This document shows, in pieces, positions 1 through 6,039 of a stretch of 7,544 bases of DNA. The DNA comes from Bacteroidota bacterium (GTDB lineage: Bacteria > Bacteroidota > Bacteroidia > Bacteroidales > VadinHA17): positions 1 to 7,544 of the forward strand of contig JADFUQ010000337.1 of the NCBI GenBank assembly GCA_015222065.1. Reading direction: 5' to 3'. Below the pieces are notes generated by a model. It did not search any database. It worked only from the letters and a program-made list of their open reading frames with translations, and had not been told where the DNA came from. A program made the position numbers and the translations under genes. Each line of letters starts with the position of its first letter. Position 1 is the stretch's first letter.

Positions 1-1
1 T

Positions 2-1405
2 AAAGTGAAAGCGGGCGATTATCTCCGCTTTACATTCCGGAATATTTTCACCAATGAATTAACATATTATAAATATCCTGTCAAAACCCCTCTATCTGCT
101 GAAACTCGGGTGATCCTGACAGCGGAAAATGTAAACCTTAAAGCCTCATCCTATCATGTACGTGTGGATCTTATGAGAGGCAATCAATCCCTTTCACCGG
201 GAGCGCCAGGAGGTTGTCCGGTTTATGTGTCTCGCGAAGGAGAATCACCGAAGCACCAGTTTGTCAGCTTTAATGCTTCCCGTTTGGCCTATACGTGGGA
301 TGATAAACAGGGTATATATTATCAAACCCTTCCTGGTGTTTTGATACCATCGGGAGATCCTTTTGATCCTTTGGCACGACCGGTTTACGAGTATGCAATG
401 CGTCTGGAGTTTAATCGTATAGGATATTATGACTGGACAGGTCGCCATCCTATGGAGAATTGTATTCCTGAAGCTCAACATGATGGTGGCGCCGGTCTTA
501 TACGTGCTGCAGGAGCTTTTCGTCAACTGGGGGAAACAGATAGAGCGCTTTTCTGTGAACAGGCGGTAAAACGCATAGTTAATGCTGTATTGGCCCGAAA
601 GGTTGAAACTAATGAGAACGGACAGCCAGGTTTAACATTCTATGGACCGCGTCAGCAACATACTATCCTGCTTAAGCTGATTTGCGATGCCTGTATTTAT
701 TTTCGCGATGTAGTGGGCGATAAAGAATATGCCGAAAAACTCTATGAACCTATTAAGTTGCTTGGAGATTATCAAATGGCCCAACCTAATACTCCTCTTG
801 GAATTTCAGAAGGCAAGGTGTATGACGGACGTATTTTGGTTGGTATTTCTAATTATTGTCTTACTGAAAATGCAATAACCGGTGAATTTAACCGTGAACA
901 TGTTAAAACAGTACTTGATCTTGCCAGGAGAATGAGTGAACATACAATTCTTCATAATGGCTGGTACGATAATGGTGGGATGAGAGGCCATGATGGCTAT
1001 GGGACAATGAATGTTCTATGGGGACTTTTGACAGCCAGGAAGATAACAATTGCCACTGAAGAAGATGATCTGGCGGAGCTTTTTGAAAAAGCAATTTTTA
1101 CTGCTTTTGATTTTCTGGACCGGACCAATAGCACTATAACCGGATACATCCCCCAATGGATTCCCTCACGCTATGGGAGATGGTGTACAGGGGATATGTA
1201 TTGGATGCTCAATGAAATGGAGCGTCAATTCGGTGAGGATGAAAATATACAATGGTATCGTTTGCACCTTTGCGACGGAGATATTTCCTATTTAACAAAA
1301 CTGATATCAAGGTATGGCATAACATTGTCTTTGAACAGTGCTAATGCTTTACCTGCGTATTTGATGGAGTGTGAAGAGTATAAAAAGACCATAAGGAATG
1401 AATAA
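2..1405 (+). CDS. 5'-truncated gene for a probable alpha/alpha-toroid carbohydrate-active protein
   Basis: The reading frame is open to the left edge. A GTG at base 5 is the first possible start, but the text there (VKAGDYLRFTFRN) reads like the inside of a beta-strand domain, so the true start is probably upstream of the window. Counting from that GTG, roughly residues 1-125 are beta-rich and the rest is mostly helical, resembling the order beta-sandwich then (alpha/alpha) barrel seen in many glycoside hydrolases and polysaccharide lyases. Conserved-looking clusters rich in polar and aromatic residues are DWTGRHPMEN (143-152) with EAQHDGG (156-162), HNGWYDNGGMRGHDGYG (317-333) and RYGRWCTGDMYW (389-400); these are plausible active-site loops. 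I do not recognise the family with certainty, so a specific reaction is not assigned. Because the N-terminus is missing, a signal peptide cannot be judged. The gene ends 225 bases before the transporter and may be transcribed separately from it. That it is coding is well supported; the enzymatic role is an inference. Confidence 0.85.
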   Translation, partial: KVKAGDYLRFTFRNIFTNELTYYKYPVKTPLSAETRVILTAENVNLKASSYHVRVDLMRGNQSLSPGAPGGCPVYVSREGESPKHQFVSFNASRLAYTWDDKQGIYYQTLPGVLIPSGDPFDPLARPVYEYAMRLEFNRIGYYDWTGRHPMENCIPEAQHDGGAGLIRAAGAFRQLGETDRALFCEQAVKRIVNAVLARKVETNENGQPGLTFYGPRQQHTILLKLICDACIYFRDVVGDKEYAEKLYEPIKLLGDYQMAQPNTPLGISEGKVYDGRILVGISNYCLTENAITGEFNREHVKTVLDLARRMSEHTILHNGWYDNGGMRGHDGYGTMNVLWGLLTARKITIATEEDDLAELFEKAIFTAFDFLDRTNSTITGYIPQWIPSRYGRWCTGDMYWMLNEMERQFGEDENIQWYRLHLCDGDISYLTKLISRYGITLSLNSANALPAYLMECEEYKKTIRNE

Positions 1406-1411
1406 ATGAAG

Positions 1412-1485
1412 AAGTGACTAAAGTGAGCTAAAGTGAACTAAAGTGACTAAAGTTGAGAAGAAGTTAAAAGTGACTAGAGTGACTA
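1412..1485. repeat. Cluster of degenerate 9-10 bp tandem units, AAGTGA(N)CTA
   Basis: Directly after the first gene lie four adjacent units: AAGTGACTA (1412-1420), AAGTGAGCTA (1421-1430), AAGTGAACTA (1431-1440) and AAGTGACTA (1441-1449). A decayed stretch (1450-1467) follows, then AAGTGACTA (1468-1476) and GAGTGACTA (1477-1485). The units differ by insertion of a single G or A between TGA and CTA. The strand is purine-rich and every unit contains TGA, with TAA at most junctions, so the block cannot be coding. From memory, similar AAGTGA/CTAAAGT runs occur between genes in environmental Bacteroidota, but I cannot verify this here. Function unknown; strand slippage could explain its growth. Confidence 0.8.
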
Positions 1486-1551
1486 AAATGGAAGAGAAAA
1501 TAAAAATACAATATGAAGTCTAATGGGCTAAGAGTCTAAGAATATAAGAGT

Positions 1552-1563
1552 AACCTTTCGGTT
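1552..1563 (+). other. Small stem-loop in the intergenic region
   Basis: AACC (1552-1555) and GGTT (1560-1563) are complementary around a TTTC loop. Two flanking U-G type wobble pairs could lengthen the stem. The following sequence is T-rich but not a clean T-tract. It could be a weak terminator for the upstream gene or chance; the stem is short, so confidence is low. Confidence 0.2.
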
Positions 1564-1565
1564 GT

Positions 1566-1593
1566 TTGACAGTTTTAATTACCATTGTATGAC
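1566..1593 (+). promoter_or_regulatory. Possible promoter before the symporter operon
   Basis: TTGACA (1566-1571) is followed after 16 bases by TATGAC (1588-1593), which looks like a sigma70-type -35/-10 pair with a perfect -35 and a 4-of-6 match at -10. TTTG (1565-1568) could equally serve as the Bacteroidota -33 element, but no good TAnnTTTG -7 element follows at the right distance. The position, about 40 bases before the symporter start, and the overlap with a tandem repeat make regulation here plausible. The call is tentative. Confidence 0.3.
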
Positions 1594-1602
1594 CATTGTA
1601 TG
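1581..1602. repeat. Perfect 11-bp tandem direct repeat, ACCATTGTATG x2
   Basis: ACCATTGTATG occurs at 1581-1591 and again immediately at 1592-1602, followed by AC. The 11-bp period is close to one helical turn, so two copies would present the same face of DNA to a regulator, as in direct-repeat operators. It overlaps the promoter-like sequence and precedes the symporter by 28 bases. An operator role is an inference; the repeat itself is exact. Confidence 0.6.
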
Positions 1603-1630
1603 ACATTATTATAAATATGAGATTAAGCCA

Positions 1631-3118
1631 ATGAATCATTTTTTAGACTGGATGGTCATTGCAATGTACAGTATCGGGATGCTTGGCATTGGCGTATATT
1701 ATAAGCGCAAAACCAAAACTACCGATGACTATATGTTAGGTGGCCGGAAGATGAAATCGTGGAGCGTGGGATTGTCACTGTTTGCCACTTTGTTCAGTGC
1801 TATAACCTACCTGGCTATGCCCGGTGAAATGATCATGTATGGTCCGATGATGTGGTGTAAATTGGCAAGTTTGCCTTTTGTTTTTGTAGTAGTGGGCTGG
1901 TTTTTGATCCCGTATATTATGAAACTTCGTATATCAAGTGCATATGAGTTGCTTGAAGTGCGGTTAGGAGTAAGGGTCCGTATATTGGCTTCAGTATTTT
2001 TTCTGCTCATGCGCTTAATCTGGATGGCAGTGATCATTTATATGGTTGCCCAAAAAGTCATTATGCCTGTCATGGGATGGTCTGAAAATACTGCCATATG
2101 GGTAAGTATGGTTCTCGGCATCATAACCATCATCTATACTTCTTTGGGTGGTCTGCGCGGCGTTGTTTTAACCGATGTTATTCAGAGTTTCATACTGTTT
2201 GGCGGGACTATCCTGGCCATTATTATAATAATTAATCATTTTGGTAGTTTTTCCGACTTGATTCCAACAGAGTGGCCTGAGCACTGGGCGGAATGGAAGT
2301 TTTTTGATGTCAATGCAAGAGTGAGTTTTATGACGGTGGTTATCAGTGTGTTTGGCTGGTATGTCTGTACATCAGGTTCGGATCAGATGGCTATTCAGCG
2401 GTATTTGGCTACCCGTGATGCCAAAGCTGCGCGAAAGGCGTTTCTGTATTCAATGATATCTAACATCTTTGTTTATTTTATGTTGGCTGTCCTGGGGATA
2501 GCTTTATTGGCCTATTACAAGGCGAATCCTGACTTAATTACACCGGGTAAGTCATTAATAAGCGTAGCCGATTCGCTTTTTCCACAATTTATTGTACATG
2601 GTTTTCCTGTTGGAATATCAGGACTGGTTTTTGCAGGGTTGTTAGCTGCGGCAATGTCAAGTCTCTCTTCAGGCATCAATTCATCCAGCCTGGTTGCTTT
2701 GAATGATTTTATTATTCGTTTCAAAAAACAAAAATTATCACAGAGTAACCAGGTGAAATTGGCAAGGATAATTACATTTGTTATCGGTTTTGTTATTATT
2801 CTGCTCAGTCTTGGTATTGGGAATGTAAAGGGGAATTTGTTAGAAGTAACTTTTAAAACGGTTAATTTGCTGGTAGCCCCACTCTTTGTTCCTTTTTTCA
2901 TGGCAATGTTTGTCAACCGGTCAACTGAGAATGGTGTTTTGACCGGTACGATCATCAGCGCCTTAACGGCAGTATTTATCAGTTTTTCAAATGAACTTTT
3001 TAGCTTGTCAATTTCATTTCTCTGGATAATACCCGGTTCTTTTACTGTGGGTGTTGTTATTAGTTATTTGCTGAGTATGATTATGCCGGTGGAAAAACCG
3101 GTGAATAACATGGAGTAG
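1631..3118 (+). CDS. Sodium:solute symporter (SSS/SLC5 family), SMCT/SMVT-like
   Basis: This 495-residue inner-membrane protein is predicted to import an organic solute driven by the Na+ gradient. About 13 hydrophobic segments are visible, beginning at residue 6, which is the usual SSS topology. Family hallmarks are DDYMLGGRKM (32-41), the first core helix with FATLFSAITYLAMPGE (51-66), SLGGLRGVVLTDVIQ (171-185) and LAAAMSSLSSGINSSS (338-353). In that last motif A340, S343 and S344 align with the Na+-binding alanine and paired serines of vSGLT. The SAITYLAMPGE and SSAYELLEVR (101-110) motifs resemble the monocarboxylate/multivitamin branch of SLC5 more than the glucose branch, so a carboxylated or small polar substrate is plausible but unproven. 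The start ATG has no strong ribosome-binding site, and another ATG at 1617 is out of frame. It is the first gene of a probable operon: the next gene starts 34 bases after its stop. Confidence 0.93.
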   Translation: MNHFLDWMVIAMYSIGMLGIGVYYKRKTKTTDDYMLGGRKMKSWSVGLSLFATLFSAITYLAMPGEMIMYGPMMWCKLASLPFVFVVVGWFLIPYIMKLRISSAYELLEVRLGVRVRILASVFFLLMRLIWMAVIIYMVAQKVIMPVMGWSENTAIWVSMVLGIITIIYTSLGGLRGVVLTDVIQSFILFGGTILAIIIIINHFGSFSDLIPTEWPEHWAEWKFFDVNARVSFMTVVISVFGWYVCTSGSDQMAIQRYLATRDAKAARKAFLYSMISNIFVYFMLAVLGIALLAYYKANPDLITPGKSLISVADSLFPQFIVHGFPVGISGLVFAGLLAAAMSSLSSGINSSSLVALNDFIIRFKKQKLSQSNQVKLARIITFVIGFVIILLSLGIGNVKGNLLEVTFKTVNLLVAPLFVPFFMAMFVNRSTENGVLTGTIISALTAVFISFSNELFSLSISFLWIIPGSFTVGVVISYLLSMIMPVEKPVNNME

Positions 3119-3152
3119 CGAAGCAGACCTGTTTAAAAAATGGAAATGGAGT

Positions 3153-5444
3153 ATGGATAATTTAATGGAAATAGAGAGGCCGGTCCAGGAAGGACGCAGC
3201 TCTCAACAAGAAATCCCGGCAGTTTTTGATCTTGTTGTATGTGGCGGTGGTTTGGCAGGAGTATGCGCCGCTCTTGCAGCAAGTCGCCTCGGACTCAAAA
3301 CATCCCTGATTCAGGACAGGCCCGTTCTTGGCGGGAACAGTAGCAGTGAAGTCCGTGTTCCCCTTGGAGGAGCAACCAATGGAAATCCATGGGCCAGGGA
3401 GGGAGGGATAATAGAAGAACTCACCCTTACGGAACGATATAACAATTTTACCAGCCGCCGTGAGAGCATGATCAATGATGTATGGGACCTGGTGCTCTAT
3501 GATATATGCCGTCAGGAGGAAAACCTTTCTCTCTTTCTTGACACCAGCATTCGTCGTGTGAAAAAGAAAAAAAACAGATTAGTATCTGTATTCGCAAGTC
3601 AGTTAGGGAGCGAACGTGAATTCGAGATCAGAGGCGACTTGTTTGTAGATGCTACCGGAGATGGTATGATCGCTTATTATGCAGGGGCAGAGTACCGGAT
3701 GGGACGTGAGGGGAAGGATGAATTCGATGAGGAGTGGGCACCCGATAAACAAGATATGGGTATTATGGGAAGTTCCATTCTCTTTGCGGTGAAGGATGTT
3801 GGGAAACCTGTACCTTTCAGGCCGCCTTCCTGGGCAGAGAAATATCCCGCGGACAGCATTGCTCTTAAGACGAGATTTCACCATCGTATGCCCGGCCATT
3901 GGTGGCTCGAAGTGGGGTTTCCCTATCATACGATCTTTGACAACGGGAAGATCCGGGATGAATTGATGCGACACGTTTTAGGGGTATGGGACCATTTAAA
4001 GAATCAGGAAGATCATGGATTTGCCAACTATGCCCTGGATTGGATAGGGAAAATCCCCGGAAAAAGGGAAAGTAGAAGGATTTTAGGTGATTATATTCTC
4101 ACCGGGAATGATATCATGCAGGGGCGGGCATTTCCCGATGCCGTTGCACATGGCGGCTGGTACTTCGACCTGCATACCCCTGGAGGGATATTGGCAAAAG
4201 ATGATGTTCCTGAACCGACGTATAAGGATGCCTCGCTAATGGACAATTATGCTGTCCCTGTATATTCCATTCCCCTTCGCTGTCTCTATTCCAAAGATAT
4301 TGAAAACCTGTTCCTTGCAGGGCGTGATATCTCCGCGACGCATGTAGCGCTGGGAAGTGCACGCCTGATGAGCACCTGTGCAGTTATGGGACAAGCTGCC
4401 GGGACCTGTGCATGGCTATGCAAGAAATCGGGACTATTACCCGAAGAAGTATATTCAAGAAAAATAAAAGCTTTGCAACAACAGCTTCTAAAGGATGACC
4501 AGTATGTTCCCGGGATAAAGAACGAAGATCCGATGGACCTGGCATTGACAGCTAAAGTGTCTGTCAGCAGTTCTTCCCCTCTTCTGTTTCCCGAGCCAAC
4601 CGTGCGCAGGCAGTTAGATGTTCCTCTTGGTATGCTTATACCTGTTTCAGGCGAAAGACTGGATACCGTGAGTTTTATGATGGAATCTGAGGAAGATACA
4701 GAAGTAACTATACACTTGAGAAATACCGGAAGAACCTGTGATTTTACCGATGAGAAAGATGTGGCTTGTGTGACATCAAAAGTTTTGTCACAGGGCAAAA
4801 GTTGGGTGGATTTCAACATAACGGAGAAGGTTTGCCCCGGAAGCTTATATTGGTTGGCGTTTGACAGTAATCTCATGGCTTTCGTATATGGGAGCGAACT
4901 ATCTATCCCCACCGGCACGGTTACCATTCACAAACCATACGGAAGATGGCACTATTTAAAACCCTCGATAAGCTGGCACAATTTGAAGGCTGTGCACAAG
5001 CGGTGGAATCTTTGCCTCAAGACCAACCCCCTTCAATATCCATATGAGGCGGAGAACATCATCTCGGGTATTACAAGGCCTGATTCCTGGACAAATCTTT
5101 GGGTGTCTCAACCCGGTTTATCGTTGCCACAGAGCGCTATTTTAAAATTCGGGTCTGCAACCACCTTCACCACAGTCTTTATAACCTTCGATACCAATCT
5201 AAGTCTCACCCAAAACCTGCACTTACCTAACTGGCGTGCACCGGAAGAGACAGTTCGGGATTATCGTATCTTGTACGAAAAAAAAGGGGAATGGAAGGAG
5301 ATAGGTATATTCAGGAATAATTACCTTCGCCGGCGGGTCCACAAATTTCCGGGAATAACGGCAGACAAGATTAAAGTTGAAGTGCTGGCTACATGGGGAG
5401 ACCCTTCAGCAAGAATTTTTGAGATAAGGGTATATAATGAATAA
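3153..5444 (+). CDS. FAD-dependent oxidoreductase (FAD_oxidored type) with C-terminal discoidin-like domain
   Basis: This 763-residue flavoprotein is expected to oxidise or reduce a carbohydrate-related substrate in the cytoplasm, as no signal peptide or membrane helix is visible. The FAD Rossmann motif GGGLAG is at 31-36 in a strand-loop-helix context, followed by VLGGNSSSEVR (58-68), DATGDG (166-171), a GKRESRRILGDY stretch near residues 300-315, and the C-terminal FAD motif NLFLAGRDIS (385-394) with GSARLMSTCAVMGQAAG (401-417). Together these are typical of the FAD_oxidored family. Residues from about 462 to 600 are beta-rich, and about 625-763 resemble an F5/8-type (discoidin) galactose-binding fold, ending in DKIKVEV and IFEIRVYNE strands. 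The start at 3153 is the first in-frame ATG after the symporter stop; a second ATG four codons later is possible, and neither has a well-spaced ribosome-binding site. The stop overlaps the next gene by 8 bases, implying coupled expression. Family assignment is firm; substrate unknown. Confidence 0.92.
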   Translation: MDNLMEIERPVQEGRSSQQEIPAVFDLVVCGGGLAGVCAALAASRLGLKTSLIQDRPVLGGNSSSEVRVPLGGATNGNPWAREGGIIEELTLTERYNNFTSRRESMINDVWDLVLYDICRQEENLSLFLDTSIRRVKKKKNRLVSVFASQLGSEREFEIRGDLFVDATGDGMIAYYAGAEYRMGREGKDEFDEEWAPDKQDMGIMGSSILFAVKDVGKPVPFRPPSWAEKYPADSIALKTRFHHRMPGHWWLEVGFPYHTIFDNGKIRDELMRHVLGVWDHLKNQEDHGFANYALDWIGKIPGKRESRRILGDYILTGNDIMQGRAFPDAVAHGGWYFDLHTPGGILAKDDVPEPTYKDASLMDNYAVPVYSIPLRCLYSKDIENLFLAGRDISATHVALGSARLMSTCAVMGQAAGTCAWLCKKSGLLPEEVYSRKIKALQQQLLKDDQYVPGIKNEDPMDLALTAKVSVSSSSPLLFPEPTVRRQLDVPLGMLIPVSGERLDTVSFMMESEEDTEVTIHLRNTGRTCDFTDEKDVACVTSKVLSQGKSWVDFNITEKVCPGSLYWLAFDSNLMAFVYGSELSIPTGTVTIHKPYGRWHYLKPSISWHNLKAVHKRWNLCLKTNPLQYPYEAENIISGITRPDSWTNLWVSQPGLSLPQSAILKFGSATTFTTVFITFDTNLSLTQNLHLPNWRAPEETVRDYRILYEKKGEWKEIGIFRNNYLRRRVHKFPGITADKIKVEVLATWGDPSARIFEIRVYNE
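5425..5430 (+). promoter_or_regulatory. Ribosome-binding site TAAGGG for the flavin reductase-like gene
   Basis: TAAGGG lies inside the end of the oxidoreductase gene, six bases before the ATG at 5437. It is the clearest Shine-Dalgarno sequence in the window. Its spacing supports the 5437 start over the ATG at 5446, which would be about 15 bases away. Confidence 0.5.
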
Positions 5445-5949
5445 TATGATAGAAATTAATGTATCAAAATTGTCGCTTGATGTGGTTGATCTCTGGAAGA
5501 ACCAGTTGTTGTTGTTGACCGCAGGCACATTTACTGACTGCAATATGATGACTGTAGCCTGGGGCAGCATTGGCTGTATGTGGAATATGCCATTTGCCCA
5601 GATTGTTGTGAGGCCTCAAAGGTTTACTTATGGATATGTTGAAAAATCAGATTCATTCACTTTATGTGCATTTCCTGAGAAGTATCGTAAAGCGCTCCAA
5701 ACACTCGGAACTATATCCGGACGGGATATTGATAAATTGGCCAGGACTAACCTGACCTTAATACAATCAAGCAAAGTCTCTGCTCCATCATATAAAGAGG
5801 CATCTCTGATTCTTGAATGCCGTAAAATTTACAGCCAGGACATTGATCCCAGGGGATTTGCAGACAATGCTATTCAGAACAACTATCCAAAAAATGATTA
5901 TCACAGAGCATATTTTGGTGAAATAATAGCGGCATTTGGGGAAGAATAG
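5437..5949 (+). CDS. Flavin reductase-like protein with FMN-binding split barrel
   Basis: This 170-residue soluble protein matches the flavin reductase/FMN-binding split-barrel family in size and sequence. Core features are LLLLTAG (24-30) leading into NMMTVAWGSIGCMWNMP (36-52), which corresponds to the strand and loop that hold the FMN phosphate, and the strand IVVRPQRFTYGYV (56-68). SFTLCAFPEKYRKAL and SGRDIDKLA follow, and the protein ends in YHRAYFGEIIAAFGEE. Members bind FMN and either reduce free flavin with NAD(P)H or serve as small flavin-dependent redox proteins; the sequence does not say which. The start overlaps the upstream stop (ATGAATAA), so translation is probably coupled to the oxidoreductase, which makes it a candidate redox partner of that enzyme. 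That partnership is an inference. Ninety bases separate it from the LarA homologue. Confidence 0.86.
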   Translation: MNNMIEINVSKLSLDVVDLWKNQLLLLTAGTFTDCNMMTVAWGSIGCMWNMPFAQIVVRPQRFTYGYVEKSDSFTLCAFPEKYRKALQTLGTISGRDIDKLARTNLTLIQSSKVSAPSYKEASLILECRKIYSQDIDPRGFADNAIQNNYPKNDYHRAYFGEIIAAFGEE

Positions 5950-6039
5950 AATTCTATCAAGGTAGTTTAGTTAATCTTCGAAACTTACCTTTTAAAAAGG
6001 CTGATATTTACTGATGTCCAAGATATGAATATTTGAAAT

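Noticed and set aside
1..11. TAAAGTGAAAG at the left edge resembles the intergenic AAGTGA repeat
   Set aside because: It is a single partial match and lies within a frame that continues as plausible protein, so it is taken as chance.
2515..2955. 146-codon minus-strand open frame inside the symporter gene
   Set aside because: It is opposite conserved transmembrane segments and has no family-like motif.
4286..4927. Long open frame (213 codons) on the minus strand inside the oxidoreductase gene
   Set aside because: It lies entirely opposite a strongly conserved flavoprotein and its translation shows no recognisable domain; it is an antisense shadow.
5988..6000. Near-palindrome CCTTTTAAAAAGG between the flavin reductase-like gene and larA
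   Set aside because: The arms are separated by a single base, so no RNA hairpin can form, and AT-rich symmetry of this size is common by chance. No -7/-33 promoter pair was found around it.
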